A DNA stretch of 64,000 bases from Marinomonas algarum (GCF_020532605.1 NZ_JAJATW010000001.1:248001-312000); one strand, 5' to 3'; positions 17,075-27,474 are shown, numbered from the stretch's first letter. Notes: a model not told the origin generated them from the sequence alone. Program-made: numbers and translations.

Positions 17075-19003
17075 CTATTTGCTAAGTTGAACAATCAACT
17101 TATTCATACGACTAACAAAAGTGGCTGGGTCATCAAGCTGACCGCCTTCAGATAGGGTTGCTTGCTCTAACAACAACCACGCCATGTCAGCAAAGCGATC
17201 TTCATCTGACTCTTCATTCATCTTAACGACGATTGGGTGGTCAGGATTCACTTCTAATGTTGGCTTAGACTCAGGTAATTGCTGACCCGCCTGCTCAAGC
17301 AAACGACGCATTTGCAGACCCATGTCGTATTCGCCGACGACTAAACACGCCGGTGAGTTGGTCAAACGGTCTGTTGAGTTTACGCCCGCGACTTTTTCAT
17401 CTAGCACGGTTTTCATGCGATCAAGCAATGGTTTAATTTGCTCGGCCTTCTCTTCTTTTTCTTTCTTCTCTTCTTCGTTTTCAGAGTCGGCTAGATCCAG
17501 CTTTCCTTTGGTAACATCTTGGAAAGACTTGCCATCAAACTCTTGTAAAGAAGACATCATCCATTCATCAATACGATCACTCAACAACAAGACTTCAAAG
17601 CCTTTTTTGCGAAGAATCTCAAGATGAGGACTGTTCTTCGCGGTGTTGTGGTTTTCTGCGTAGATGTAGTAGATCTTATCTTGACCTTCGCTCATACGTT
17701 CGATGTATTGAGCCAAGGACACCGTTTGCTCCGGCTTGTCATCATGGGATGAACTGAAACGCAATAGACCCGCAATCTTGTCTTTGTTGCCCATATCATC
17801 TGCAGGGCCTTCTTTAATGACGTTACCGAATTCGTCCCAGAATTTTTGGTAATCTTCTGGCTCGTTTTTCGCTATTTTCGTCAACATGTCCAGTACACGT
17901 TTGGTCAAAGCCGCACGCATAGAGTCAACCGCATGGTCGTTTTGCAGAATTTCACGAGACACGTTCAACGACAAATCGTTTGAATCCACTACCCCTTTCA
18001 CAAAACGCATGTAAGGCGGCAAGAAGGCCTCGGCTTCGTCCATGATGAAAACACGCTGTACATACAATTTCAGACCGCGTTGCATGTCGCGATTCCAAAG
18101 GTCGTAAGGCGCTTTAGAAGGAATGTACAAAAGGCTTGAGTATTCAAGCTTACCTTCTACCTTATTATGAGACCACTTTAACGGCTCTTGGTAATCGTGA
18201 GAAATGTGTTTATAAAATTCTTGATATTCTTCGTCTGTGACTTCGTTACGAGGACGAGTCCATAGGGCTTTCGCCGAGTTCACCGCTTCGAATTCGACTG
18301 GCTGATTTTCATCAACAGGCTTAGGATTGCCTTCTTCGTCCATTTCTGGATAAACCACTTTTTCCATCTCCACAGGGATAGAAATATGATCTGAATATTT
18401 TGTTACCAAAGAACGTAGGCGATGATTGTCAGCAAAGTCTTTTTCATCCGCTTTTAGATGCAGAATAATGCGTGTACCGCGAGTAGCTTTGTCAATGTTT
18501 TCAATGGTGAATTCACCTGAACCATCAGACACCCAGCGAACCGCTTCCGCCTCAGCCGCACCGGCACGACGTGTTTCTACGGTTACCTTGTCAGCCACAA
18601 TAAAAGCAGAGTAAAAACCCACACCAAATTGACCAATCAACTGGCTGTCTTTTTTCTGATCGCCGCTTAATTGCTCAAGGAAAGAAGAGGTGCCAGATTT
18701 TGCGATGGTACCTAGGTTTGTAATCGCCTCTTCTCGTGACATGCCCACACCGTTATCATCAATAACAACGGTATTGGTGTCTTTATCAAACTCAATGCGA
18801 ACGCGCAGATTAGGGTCTTCGGCAAGAAGGTCTGCGTTAGCGACAGACTCAAAGCGAAGCTTATCGACCGCATCGGATGCGTTTGAGATGAGCTCTCTTA
18901 GAAAGATTTCCTTGTTGGAGTACAAAGAATGGATCATCAAATGAAGTAGTTGTTTGACTTCGGTTTGAAACCCTAACGTTTCTTTTTGAGTATCGGTTGC
19001 CAT
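17075..19003 (-). CDS. htpG: Molecular chaperone HtpG (Hsp90)
   Basis: Bacterial Hsp90, an ATP-dependent cytosolic chaperone induced by heat and other stress. The start is the ATG at 19001-19003, with GGAG nine bases upstream, giving 642 residues; the longer open frame adds 31 unconserved codons. The N-terminal GHKL ATPase domain shows [15 protein letters not shown] and GQFGVGFYS. The middle domain includes the catalytic-arginine region [11 protein letters not shown]. The C-terminal dimerisation domain is complete. A charged E/K-rich linker occurs near residues 495-512. It is a single gene with its own terminator. Confidence 0.97.
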   Translation of the reverse strand: MATDTQKETLGFQTEVKQLLHLMIHSLYSNKEIFLRELISNASDAVDKLRFESVANADLLAEDPNLRVRIEFDKDTNTVVIDDNGVGMSREEAITNLGTIAKSGTSSFLEQLSGDQKKDSQLIGQFGVGFYSAFIVADKVTVETRRAGAAEAEAVRWVSDGSGEFTIENIDKATRGTRIILHLKADEKDFADNHRLRSLVTKYSDHISIPVEMEKVVYPEMDEEGNPKPVDENQPVEFEAVNSAKALWTRPRNEVTDEEYQEFYKHISHDYQEPLKWSHNKVEGKLEYSSLLYIPSKAPYDLWNRDMQRGLKLYVQRVFIMDEAEAFLPPYMRFVKGVVDSNDLSLNVSREILQNDHAVDSMRAALTKRVLDMLTKIAKNEPEDYQKFWDEFGNVIKEGPADDMGNKDKIAGLLRFSSSHDDKPEQTVSLAQYIERMSEGQDKIYYIYAENHNTAKNSPHLEILRKKGFEVLLLSDRIDEWMMSSLQEFDGKSFQDVTKGKLDLADSENEEEKKEKEEKAEQIKPLLDRMKTVLDEKVAGVNSTDRLTNSPACLVVGEYDMGLQMRRLLEQAGQQLPESKPTLEVNPDHPIVVKMNEESDEDRFADMAWLLLEQATLSEGGQLDDPATFVSRMNKLIVQLSK

Positions 19004-19163
19004 GTTGTAGCGTGCTCCTATTTGAATGAACCTTTGGATAAAACCACCAAAGGCATATTTCTTTTCACTGGTGCTACATAAGTAAAGCCTCTTCAATGAA
19101 TTTCAAGAGGCGTTTAATCGAAAATACACACAAAGACACAAAAAAATTAGGGGAATGAGCAAG

Positions 19164-19868
19164 TTAGGCGTGCTTTCGAACGAGGGTAAGGCCGTCGCCA
19201 ATGGGAATAAGAGACAAATCCACCTCGTCATCTTGATGGATATAGGTATTCAATTGACGGACTATTTGCGTGTCTTTATCCGTAAACGCCTCATCCGCCA
19301 CATTGCCCCACCATAAGGTATTGTCTATTAATAAACAGCCACCGGGGCGCAACAATTGTTTTGCCAGATCATAATAAGCCAGCAAATTCTGCTTATCGGC
19401 GTCGATAAAAATAAAATCAAACGTTCCTTTTTGCTCTTCTAGGAACGACGTCATCACTGGCAGGGCTTTGTCGCAATAGGTGGTCACTCGATCCATCACC
19501 TTGGCTTGTTCCAAATAGCGTGTCGCTATGTCCAGCCACATTTGCTTTTTCTCAATGGCAATTAGGCGTGCATTTTCAGGCATCGCCATGGCCATTGACA
19601 GTGTGCTGTAACCAGTAAATACACCAATCTCTAACAGCTTTTTCGGCGCTTGCATTTTAACCAACAACGCCAATAACTGCCCCACTTCAGGAGAAAGCTG
19701 CATGCGTGCCATATGGTATTGCGCCGTTTCGCGTCGCAAAGCGTTTAAAAGATCGTCCTCGCGCACAGAGACATCAACAAGGTATTGATAAAGCTGGTCA
19801 TCAACGTTTACGGTACGGTTTACCGGTTTATTGTCTTCCGGTACAAATTTAGGAAAATTAGGAAGCAT
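19164..19868 (-). CDS. O-methyltransferase (SAM-dependent, family 3)
   Basis: Class I SAM-dependent methyltransferase of 234 residues, in the catechol/caffeoyl-CoA O-methyltransferase group. The SAM-binding motif LEIGVFTGYSTLSMA lies near residues 80-94, an acidic motif I follow-up is IAIEKKQMW, and the metal-binding segments are FIDADKQN and LIDNTLWWG. These divalent-metal motifs suggest a catechol-like substrate, but the real acceptor is unknown. It overlaps the DUF599 gene by 11 bases and is probably co-transcribed with it. Confidence 0.85.
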   Translation of the reverse strand: MLPNFPKFVPEDNKPVNRTVNVDDQLYQYLVDVSVREDDLLNALRRETAQYHMARMQLSPEVGQLLALLVKMQAPKKLLEIGVFTGYSTLSMAMAMPENARLIAIEKKQMWLDIATRYLEQAKVMDRVTTYCDKALPVMTSFLEEQKGTFDFIFIDADKQNLLAYYDLAKQLLRPGGCLLIDNTLWWGNVADEAFTDKDTQIVRQLNTYIHQDDEVDLSLIPIGDGLTLVRKHA

Positions 19869-20589
19869 GAGATTTTATTACCAGACCTCGACTGAGTGTT
19901 CGGAAAGTTTTTGAACGAAATTCACGGCGATACAAAACGCCCACGACAATAATACTTGCCGCCATGCAAAAATACGGCCCCAGAAACCAACCGCAAAACG
20001 CCATAGCAAAATAGTAAGCACGCAGACCATAATTGAATTGATTGGCTGCTAGACTGCAGATCTTCGCCATGTGCATAGCATACAGCTCTCGCTCACTGTC
20101 TTCGACACCTCGCTCTGTTGCTAAGGGAGCGCTGCCTACCAATACTGAGCAGAAGTTGTACTGACGCACCGACCAAGTAAAAGTAAAAAAGGCGTAAGAG
20201 AAAATCACCACCAAAACGATGATTTTAAGCTCCCATTCTTGCTGGCTCATCGGCGCTAAAAAATAAAAATCTGATAAAATGCCTAGTGCCTTTTCAGAGT
20301 AGTTAAACGCCGTAAATAACCCTGCAATAATAAGCAAACTGCTAGAGGCAAAAAATAAGCTACTTCGTTCTAAGTTGGCCATGACAGACGCATCCGCGAT
20401 GCGATTATCTCGCCTTAGTAGTCGAGACATCCAAGCCAATCGGAATTGGTGCAAAACACTGACCAAACAAGGACGACGGTTTGAGCTATACAATGCGTAA
20501 AAGGCATACCCCCACCAACAGAGGAAAAAGACAAACAGGGTTATCAGGTCTTCAGTATTTAAAAGGGTGGAAAAAGAGCGACTTTCCAT
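19858..20589 (-). CDS. DUF599 family membrane protein
   Basis: Inner-membrane protein of 243 residues with about four predicted hydrophobic segments: near 17-33, 74-92, 125-140 and 195-220. The family hallmark FTFTWSVRQYNFCSVLVGSAP lies in the third. DUF599 proteins are widespread and have no assigned biochemical function. It starts 180 bases downstream of the tRNA-Leu promoter region but on the opposite strand, and overlaps the methyltransferase gene that follows it. Confidence 0.8.
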   Translation of the reverse strand: MESRSFSTLLNTEDLITLFVFFLCWWGYAFYALYSSNRRPCLVSVLHQFRLAWMSRLLRRDNRIADASVMANLERSSLFFASSSLLIIAGLFTAFNYSEKALGILSDFYFLAPMSQQEWELKIIVLVVIFSYAFFTFTWSVRQYNFCSVLVGSAPLATERGVEDSERELYAMHMAKICSLAANQFNYGLRAYYFAMAFCGWFLGPYFCMAASIIVVGVLYRREFRSKTFRTLSRGLVIKSHAS

Positions 20590-20722
20590 AATTTGACGTT
20601 ACCAAAACAAGGTGTGTGAAGCTGATATTAGAGCACTTTTCTTTTTCTATGTCCCTGGTTCTAAATGGAAAAATCATCTATTTAACCACTCTGAAAAACC
20701 ATCACATTGAATAAAAAAGTGC

Positions 20723-20750
20723 TTGCATCGGGCAAAAATAACGGTATTAT
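20723..20750 (+). promoter_or_regulatory. Promoter of the tRNA-Leu gene
   Basis: TTGCAT (20723-20728), 16-base spacer, TATTAT (20745-20750), followed by a GC-rich discriminator GCGTCGC. The predicted start is about 15 bases before the mature tRNA. The GC-rich discriminator is typical of stringently controlled stable-RNA promoters. Confidence 0.7.
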
Positions 20751-20771
20751 GCGTCGCAATCAACACGACAT

Positions 20772-20856
20772 GCGGATGTGGTGGAATTGGTAGACACGCT
20801 GGATTTAGGTTCCAGTGCTTCACGGCGTGAGAGTTCGAGTCTCTCCATCCGCACCA
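20772..20856 (+). tRNA. tRNA-Leu (anticodon TAG)
   Basis: An 85-base class II tRNA including an encoded CCA end. The acceptor stem is GCGGATG/CATCCGC with discriminator A. The D-loop is GGTGGAATTGGTAGACACGC-like. The anticodon stem CTGGA/TCCAG encloses TTTAGGT (anticodon TAG, reading CUN codons), followed by a variable arm and a TTCGAGT T-loop. All stems pair. Confidence 0.96.
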
Positions 20857-20965
20857 TTTAGTTACACCTTCCTTCTGTATTCAAAATTCCCCAAACATCG
20901 TTTATTTTAGTATAAATTGCCGGCATTAGGTTTTTTTTAATACCATAAACACATAGACAAAAATA

Positions 20966-20993
20966 AAGCCGAACCCATTTCTGAGTCCGACTT
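20966..20993 (-). terminator. Terminator after pyrC
   Basis: Eleven-pair stem (20983-20993 with 20966-20976) including several G-U pairs when read as minus-strand RNA, loop of six, then TTATTTTTG. It lies just beyond the pyrC stop. Confidence 0.65.
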
Positions 20994-21009
20994 CTTATTC
21001 AATTAAAAA

Positions 21010-22041
21010 TCACTTTAATTTCCAAGATACCGTCTTACCGGCAAAGAAAGGCACAATCGGTTCCCCGTTTGGCAACAAAATACTAGTAGGCACTTCCCAG
21101 TCTTCACGCACCAGCGTCACAGTGTCCGTGTTACGTGGCAAACCATAAAAGTCAGCGCCATAGAAACTCGCAAAACCTTCAAGCTTATCCAACGCACCCA
21201 GTTCGTCAAACACCTGAGTATACAACTCAAGCGCTGACCAAGCACTGTAGCAACCGGCACAACCACAATCTGACTCTTTGCGATGTTTCGCATGAGGTGC
21301 AGAATCTGTACCGAGGAAAAATTTAGATGAACCGGACTTCACCACAGCGCGCAAGGCTTCTTGGTGTGTACTGCGCTTTAATACAGGCAAACAATAATTG
21401 TGTGGACGAATACCGCCATCCAGCATGTCATTGCGGTTGAGCATCAAATGCTGTGGTGTAATCGTTGCCGCCACACCTTCTCTTGCCGACATAACAAAGT
21501 CAGCCGCATCCTTAGTCGTAATGTGTTCAAACACGACTTTCAAGTTAGGCACGCGTTCAACGATTTTTACCATGTGCTGATCAATAAATTCTTTCTCACG
21601 ATCAAATATATCAATGTGCTTCTGGGTCACTTCACCATGAATCAACAACAACATATCGTTGTCAGCCAACGCTTCAAAAACGGGGTACAAAGTTTCCAAT
21701 GAGTTGACGCCAGAGTCTGAGTTGGTCGTCGCACCAGCAGGGTACATTTTTGCCGCGCGCACCCCTACCGCTTTTGCTTCTTTAATGTCTTGTACTGAGG
21801 TTTTATCTGTCAAATACAGCGTCATCAATGGCGTAAAGGTACTGCCGATCGGACGCGCTGCTAAAATACGCTCACGGTAACTGACTGCTAACTCAGCCGT
21901 CGTTACAGGTGGAACTAAATTTGGCATCACTATAGCGCGCTCAAAACAACGCGCTGTTGCAGGAACCGTCTCAAGTAACATTTCTTCATCACGGAAGTGT
22001 AAATGCCAATCGTCTGGCTTAGTTATCGTAATTTCGTTCAT
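21010..22041 (-). CDS. pyrC: Dihydroorotase
   Basis: Zinc amidohydrolase catalysing carbamoyl-aspartate to dihydroorotate, the third step of pyrimidine synthesis. The 343 residues start at ATG 22039-22041 after AAGGAC; the longer open frame adds 27 unconserved codons. Metal ligands are visible in DDWHLHFRD. The carboxylated lysine is in AAKMYPAGATTNSDSGV. Further ligand motifs are LLIHGEV and FEHITT, with the catalytic Asp in GTDSAPHAKH. It is the type II, E. coli-like form and a single-gene unit. Confidence 0.96.
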   Translation of the reverse strand: MNEITITKPDDWHLHFRDEEMLLETVPATARCFERAIVMPNLVPPVTTAELAVSYRERILAARPIGSTFTPLMTLYLTDKTSVQDIKEAKAVGVRAAKMYPAGATTNSDSGVNSLETLYPVFEALADNDMLLLIHGEVTQKHIDIFDREKEFIDQHMVKIVERVPNLKVVFEHITTKDAADFVMSAREGVAATITPQHLMLNRNDMLDGGIRPHNYCLPVLKRSTHQEALRAVVKSGSSKFFLGTDSAPHAKHRKESDCGCAGCYSAWSALELYTQVFDELGALDKLEGFASFYGADFYGLPRNTDTVTLVREDWEVPTSILLPNGEPIVPFFAGKTVSWKLK

Positions 22042-22145
22042 TACTGTCCTTTTGAATTGAATAGTGCGACAAGGGGAAAGAAAATAATAACAGAATCCGA
22101 CCCTAACAGGCACAGAGAACAATCAACGTGTTCGTTTTTTAACAA

Positions 22146-22174
22146 AAAAGCCGATTCTACTAGAATCGGCTTTT
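22146..22174 (-). terminator. Terminator after deaD
   Basis: Near-perfect hairpin GCCGATTC TACTA GAATCGGC flanked by AAAA and TTTT. On the minus strand it is followed by TTTTTTGTT. It lies 25 bases beyond the deaD stop and 105 bases before the pyrC start. Confidence 0.85.
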
Positions 22175-22198
22175 CATCATTACGTTAGTGCAACGGAA

Positions 22199-24055
22199 TT
22201 AACCGTCTTTACGAGGCGTTCTTGGACGGCGGTCACCACGATTATTATCGCGATTACCAGAAGAACGCTTGCGATCACCAAAATTTGATGGGCGACGATC
22301 GCCACCTGCACGTTTGCGTGTTGACGGTGCTGCAGCACGCTTGTTCAACTCGTCGGCATTTTCCAGTTTAGCAATGTCTGTACGCTGACCACAAATACGT
22401 GTTTTACTCAGTTTACCCAGCGCACCACCACTCAAGTTAGAAGGCAGGTCCACGGTAGCAAAATCTTCGTAAATTTCGATGTGACCAATGTAACGGCTTT
22501 CAATATCCGCTTCATTGGCGATAGCGCCTACAATGTTACCTGGTTTAACACCATCGCTGTAACCCACTTGCACAACGTAACGCGTCATTGCTGTGTCTGG
22601 ATCATCTTTCAAAGGCATTGCGTCTGCGGTAACAGGGCGAACTTTACGTTCACGAGGTGCACGATCACCGCGCTCGCCACGTGAACCATCACGGTCATCG
22701 CGACGTTCTCTACGCTCTTGACGCACTTCCATTTCAGACAATAACAATGGCGTTTTCCCTTGTGCCATGTGCGCTAAAGCCGCGGCCATTTTCAATGGGT
22801 CCACTTCATTGTCTTTCTGGTAGCTTTGAACAAGCTCTAGGAAGAAATCAAGGTTCTCATTGTCCATCGCATCGGTAATACGTTGTTTAAAACGCTCAAC
22901 ACGATGAGCATTGATATCGGATGCCGTTGGTAACGTCATACTCTCGATTGGTTGACGCGTCGCACGCTCAATGGCTTGCAGCATACGGCGTTCACGATGC
23001 GCAACAAACAAAATAGCGGTACCCGTACGACCAGCACGGCCAGTACGACCGATACGGTGAACGTAAGACTCTGTATCATATGGAATATCATAGTTGACAA
23101 CGTGACTAACACGCTCAACGTCCAAACCACGAGCAACAACATCGGTTGCAACAAGAATGTCAATTTGACCTTTCTTGATACGCTCTACCGTACGTTCACG
23201 TAAGTTTTGGCTAATATCACCATTCAATGCTTCACAAGCGTGGCCACGAGCTGTTAGCTTTTCAGCCAATTCCACTGTTGCCGCTTTTGTACGCACGAAG
23301 ATGATCATGCCATCATGCTCGTTCATCTCAAGAATACGTGTCAATGCATCAAGCTTATGCAAACCACTGACTGGCCAGTATTTTTGAGTGATTGTCATTG
23401 CTGTCGAAGTTTTTGTAACAATTTTCACTTCTTTTGGGTTATTCAAATGACGGTTAGCCACTTGACGAATTACCCCAGGCATGGTCGCAGAAAACAGAGC
23501 GATTTGACGAGTAGGTGGTGTTTGTTCAAGAATCCACTCCACATCGTCGATGAACCCCATACGCAACATTTCATCCGCTTCATCAAGCACTAAGGCTTTT
23601 AGAGTATCAAGCTTCAATGTTTTACGGCGAATATGGTCCATCACACGGCCTGGCGTACCCACAACAACTTGAACACCGCGTCTTAGTTGACGAAGCTGAG
23701 TGTCGTAAGACATACCGCCATAAATAGGCAATACATGGAAATCAGGAATGTTGCGAGCATAACTTTGGAAAGCTTCTGAAACTTGAATAGCAAGTTCTCG
23801 GGTTGGAGCCAGCACAAGTAATTGTGTCGTTTTATCTGTAACATCAATGCGAGACAACAACGGAAGCGCAAACGCCGCTGTCTTACCAGTACCCGTCTGC
23901 GCTTGCCCCAAAAGGTCACGACCTTCTAATAAATATGGAATACTTTGCGCTTGGATAGCAGATGGTTGCTCGTAACCGAGGTCAGCAACCGCTTTAAGAA
24001 CAGGGGCGATTAGGCCCAACGAATCAAATGTAGGCTGAGTATCAGCGTCAGACAT
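22199..24055 (-). CDS. deaD: DEAD-box RNA helicase DeaD/CsdA
   Basis: ATP-dependent RNA helicase for ribosome assembly and mRNA decay, typically cold-induced. The 618 residues show all helicase motifs: Q-motif start FDSLGL, AQTGTGKT, PTRELA, VLDEADEML, SATMP, and HRIGRTGRAGRTG. Residues about 470-555 form the DbpA-type RNA-binding domain (RYVVQVGYSDGVKPGNIVGA). The tail is a low-complexity R/G/D-rich region (RGDRRPRTPRKDG), usual for CsdA. A hairpin in the upstream leader (24085-24110) may take part in regulation. Confidence 0.95.
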   Translation of the reverse strand: MSDADTQPTFDSLGLIAPVLKAVADLGYEQPSAIQAQSIPYLLEGRDLLGQAQTGTGKTAAFALPLLSRIDVTDKTTQLLVLAPTRELAIQVSEAFQSYARNIPDFHVLPIYGGMSYDTQLRQLRRGVQVVVGTPGRVMDHIRRKTLKLDTLKALVLDEADEMLRMGFIDDVEWILEQTPPTRQIALFSATMPGVIRQVANRHLNNPKEVKIVTKTSTAMTITQKYWPVSGLHKLDALTRILEMNEHDGMIIFVRTKAATVELAEKLTARGHACEALNGDISQNLRERTVERIKKGQIDILVATDVVARGLDVERVSHVVNYDIPYDTESYVHRIGRTGRAGRTGTAILFVAHRERRMLQAIERATRQPIESMTLPTASDINAHRVERFKQRITDAMDNENLDFFLELVQSYQKDNEVDPLKMAAALAHMAQGKTPLLLSEMEVRQERRERRDDRDGSRGERGDRAPRERKVRPVTADAMPLKDDPDTAMTRYVVQVGYSDGVKPGNIVGAIANEADIESRYIGHIEIYEDFATVDLPSNLSGGALGKLSKTRICGQRTDIAKLENADELNKRAAAPSTRKRAGGDRRPSNFGDRKRSSGNRDNNRGDRRPRTPRKDG

Positions 24056-24084
24056 GTAAATTAGTACCTTTTTTTGGTGAGGAT

Positions 24085-24110
24085 AAGGCCTGTAATCATT
24101 TACATGCCTT
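24085..24110 (-). promoter_or_regulatory. Hairpin in the deaD 5' leader
   Basis: Read on the minus strand: AAGGC, A, TGTAA, loop ATGA, TTACA, G, GCCTT. Ten pairs with one internal mismatch, beginning 30 bases upstream of the deaD start codon. Cold-shock helicase genes often have long structured leaders. That this one is regulatory is an inference. Confidence 0.35.
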
Positions 24111-24237
24111 AATAAAATTCTCTAGAAATTCTTTGAGGAAAACTGATGGCGAAGTATATACAAAAAAAGAAAATTAAGCTAGTAGCAAGGCTAAATAGAT
24201 TAAACCAAATGGTTAGTATCGACGTAGCCGCAAATTT

Positions 24238-25278
24238 TTAGGATTCTTTACCGCCGTCCTTTGAGTTTGAATCGATAATAATCGCCAACCAATGCATCTT
24301 AGGGTTCGCTTCAAACGCCAGTTTCATAATAATAGTCAATGGTATCGACAACAACATACCGACAGGACCAAACACCCATCCCCATAACAATAAGGACAAG
24401 AAAACCACTAAAGTGGATAACCCTAAGCCTTTGCCCATATAACGCGGCTCAATCACATTCCCTACGACCAAGTTGACCATCAAAAAAGCCCCAGCTGTGA
24501 GCCCTGCTGATAAACCACCGAGCTGAACAAACGCCAATAATACGGCAGGCACAGCGGCGATGATGGAACCGATATTAGGCACAAAATTTAATAGAAAAGC
24601 ACATACGCCCCAAAGCAAAGGGAAGTCCACACCTAACAACCACATAGCCAACGTAATAGACACACCGGTCAAAATACTGACCAAGGTTTTGATCACCAGA
24701 TAGCGGTTGACGGATTCGATAAAGGATTCCATTTTGTCCATAGATTTTGAGGCATCCGTTAAGGCCAAGGAAAGTTTCTTAGGCAACTCAACGGTCTCAA
24801 ACAAAATAAAAATCACAATCATCACCACCAAAACAAGATTTGTCAGCGCACTGCCTAAACCACGCAGAGCATTGGCAACCATTTGCATCAGGGCAGACGG
24901 GTCAACATAGCCTCTTATCTGTTCATACGATATGTGCAGACCAAAACCATTTAAGGTCGTCACCAATCCTGACATTTCTTCGGCAAACCGAACACGGTAA
25001 CTCGGAAGCTGACTGGAAAAATTATCCAGTGACGCCCCCACCAACACCGCTAAAGAGCCAATACCGGTAATGATGACCATGACCACCAGCAAAATAGACA
25101 ACCAAGTTGGCACCCCTCTACTGCGTAAACTCGACATCGCCGGCGCGCAAATAATGGCAATAAAAACCGATAACATAAAAGGAATAACAATTTGTGACGC
25201 GGCTTTTAACCCTGCAATAATCACAATGAAAGCCGCAAATCCGACCAACCAGTAGGTACCTTTGTTATGTTCACTCAC
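24238..25278 (-). CDS. AI-2E family transporter (PerM-like permease)
   Basis: Polytopic inner-membrane protein of 346 residues with about seven or eight hydrophobic segments. The central extramembrane stretch (roughly 75-145) and the family signature LLWGVCAFLLNFVPNIGSII identify the UPF0118/PerM group. Members have been linked to autoinducer-2 export or Na+(Li+)/H+ antiport; the substrate cannot be told from sequence. It follows sbcB by 11 bases on the same strand and may be co-transcribed. Confidence 0.85.
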   Translation of the reverse strand: MSEHNKGTYWLVGFAAFIVIIAGLKAASQIVIPFMLSVFIAIICAPAMSSLRSRGVPTWLSILLVVMVIITGIGSLAVLVGASLDNFSSQLPSYRVRFAEEMSGLVTTLNGFGLHISYEQIRGYVDPSALMQMVANALRGLGSALTNLVLVVMIVIFILFETVELPKKLSLALTDASKSMDKMESFIESVNRYLVIKTLVSILTGVSITLAMWLLGVDFPLLWGVCAFLLNFVPNIGSIIAAVPAVLLAFVQLGGLSAGLTAGAFLMVNLVVGNVIEPRYMGKGLGLSTLVVFLSLLLWGWVFGPVGMLLSIPLTIIMKLAFEANPKMHWLAIIIDSNSKDGGKES

Positions 25279-25289
25279 TGACTAATTCC

Positions 25290-26744
25290 TTATAAGGCAA
25301 CTGGGTAAATGCTTTGAGCATAATCCGATAAATCTTGTAACATAACCATTTTATGGTGCGGCAAATCAGGTGTTTGAGCGAGACGATTAAGACGCTCAAA
25401 ATACGCCTCCATATGAATAGAGCCACCGCCCTCTTTATCAAGCAAACGCAATTGACGGTATTCTTCCCACTCTTCACCCTGCTGCTCGCTCAATTGATCA
25501 GGGTAATTACGCCCAATATACCGCATCAACATTTCAGGCATGCGTCTGTCATCAAAAGATAAGGCCAATTCGGACAACTGCTCCGGAGCCGTTGATCTGA
25601 TCGTTTCCATTCGCGCTTTATCATCACGAGAGAAAAATCCACCTGAATACAACATCACATCAGGGTCTTTATCAATGGGCCTTTCTTCTTGTGCAAATAC
25701 GTCAGTGATTTTAGCCACTAAACCTGCGCATTGTTTTAATATGGCTAAATTTCTACGACAGACCTCACCGTCCAACTCTAAACGCTTTACCACCTCTTTA
25801 TCTTTTAAAAAGGTACCCGGCGCTACTGCAGGCGACTTATTATAATGAATCACTTTTAAAGGAAGTCGTTCAATCTCACCGAGTGCTTCTTGACGAGAAA
25901 ACACACGACGACGAATCTCTTCAACACCTAGATCCACCAATGGCTGTGCGTCTGACATTAAATCAAACACCACCACACCATTTTTGTTGATCGGGTGAGG
26001 CGCAAGAGGTGCAACAAACGCCGCGTATTTTTTCGCCTGTCCGAACATGCCAGAAATATGCAAAAAGGGCTTCGTACGAGCAAGATCGATAAACTGTTGC
26101 AACTCATGTTTTTGTCGCATTTTAAAATAATAATCGAAAAGTTTTGGCTGTTTTTCTCGGATTAACTTGGCAATCTCAATAGTGCCATACACATCCGACA
26201 AGGCATCGTGCGCTTGCTCATGAGCAATATTATTCGCCTTTGTCAGTGCCTCTAGCTTCATCGACACCTTACCATCTTCACCTTCAGGCCAAATAATGCC
26301 TTCGGGGCGAATCGCATAAGTCATGCGCACTAAATCGATAATATCCCACCGAGAACAGTTGTTTTGCCATTCGCGTGCATAAGGGTCAATGAAGTTTCGA
26401 TAAAAGCCATAACGCACCACTTCGTCATCGAAGCGTATGGAGTTATACCCCAATGCACAGGTTCCCGGTACAGCCAATTCCGCTTCAATCGCTTGCATAA
26501 ACTCCGCTTCGCAAAGCCCTTCGCGGTTGGCATCTTGCGGACTTATTCCTGTCAACAAACAGGCTTCAGGATGCGGCAAGACATCTTCCGCCAGACGGCA
26601 GTAGAACATCACAGGCTCGCCGATGCGGTTAAAATCAAGATCGGTTCGGATACCTGCAAATTGCATAGGACGATCCCGAGCGGGATCCACACCCGTTGTC
26701 TCAAAATCAAACCAAAAAAACGACGTTGTGCCTGCTGAACTCAC
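25290..26744 (-). CDS. sbcB: Exodeoxyribonuclease I
   Basis: 3'-5' single-strand DNA exonuclease of the DnaQ (DEDDh) superfamily, acting in recombination and mismatch repair. The 484 residues are slightly longer than the E. coli enzyme. The first acidic motif is FWFDFETTGVDPARDR (Asp and Glu), the second lies in CALGYNSIRFDDEVVRY, and the third is HDALSDVYGT (His/Asp). The SH3-like and helical C-terminal extension typical of ExoI follows. SbcB and SbcCD together remove palindromic and hairpin DNA. Confidence 0.95.
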   Translation of the reverse strand: MSSAGTTSFFWFDFETTGVDPARDRPMQFAGIRTDLDFNRIGEPVMFYCRLAEDVLPHPEACLLTGISPQDANREGLCEAEFMQAIEAELAVPGTCALGYNSIRFDDEVVRYGFYRNFIDPYAREWQNNCSRWDIIDLVRMTYAIRPEGIIWPEGEDGKVSMKLEALTKANNIAHEQAHDALSDVYGTIEIAKLIREKQPKLFDYYFKMRQKHELQQFIDLARTKPFLHISGMFGQAKKYAAFVAPLAPHPINKNGVVVFDLMSDAQPLVDLGVEEIRRRVFSRQEALGEIERLPLKVIHYNKSPAVAPGTFLKDKEVVKRLELDGEVCRRNLAILKQCAGLVAKITDVFAQEERPIDKDPDVMLYSGGFFSRDDKARMETIRSTAPEQLSELALSFDDRRMPEMLMRYIGRNYPDQLSEQQGEEWEEYRQLRLLDKEGGGSIHMEAYFERLNRLAQTPDLPHHKMVMLQDLSDYAQSIYPVAL

Positions 26745-26883
26745 AAATAATTCCTATTAGCCAATAAATTTGATGAGTATTATACGCACCTTAGACGGGA
26801 TTTGTTAAAATGCATTCACCCTAAATAGCAGTGAACATCGCCTTTTTAGCTTTAAATTGATTAGCGGACGCTAGGAGTAAACT

Positions 26884-27399
26884 GTGACACCCTCAAAATC
26901 TTGTCCATGCGGAAAACACCAGCCATACGACGATTGTTGTGGTGTTTTTCACCAACAACCTGGAACGGCCCCTACAGCAGAAGCCCTGATGCGATCACGA
27001 TACAGCGCGTTCGCACTGGGGTATTTTGATTATATTGAGGCGACTCAAGAGATTGATACCGCGCCCCCCCCATCTGACAGCCAAGAAGAAGACGCTGAAA
27101 CAAACCCACCTACTCTTTGGACAGGATTGGATATTCTTTATACAGAGAAGGGATTAGAACAAGATAACACGGGGAAAGTCCGCTTCGCCGCACACTTTAA
27201 AGAAGGCCATTACACCGGCAGCCTGAAAGAAATGTCACTGTTTGAAAAAAAAGACGGCCAATGGTTCTACGTGTCAGGCGAACATGAGGTCAGTCACAAA
27301 ACAACACCTTCACATACTGCCGTTGATAAAGTCGGTCGTAACGACCCTTGCCCTTGCGGATCAGGCAAGAAATATAAAAAATGCTGCGCAACAAAGTAG
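26884..27399 (+). CDS. YchJ family protein with two SEC-C zinc motifs
   Basis: A 171-residue protein of the UPF0225/YchJ family. SEC-C zinc-binding motifs are at both ends: [13 protein letters not shown] near the start and [15 protein letters not shown] at the end, enclosing an NTF2-like domain ([18 protein letters not shown]). The start is GTG, with AGGAG eight bases upstream. The C-terminal SEC-C resembles the one at the end of SecA. The function is not established. It is divergent from sbcB and ends in its own terminator. Confidence 0.85.
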
Positions 27400-27440
27400 G
27401 CGTATTGAAGCACTTTAAACATGCCCTAACACATACAAAG

Positions 27441-27474
27441 GACACCTTTACTCATAGAGGTGTCTGTTTTTTTT
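27441..27474 (+). terminator. Terminator after the YchJ-family gene
   Basis: GACACCT ... AGGTGTC stem with a ten-base loop, followed by TGTTTTTTTT on the plus strand, 42 bases past the stop codon. Confidence 0.8.

Noticed and set aside
22936-23919. Overlapping frames on both strands within deaD
   Set aside because: They are shadows of a helicase gene whose motifs are complete and in order.
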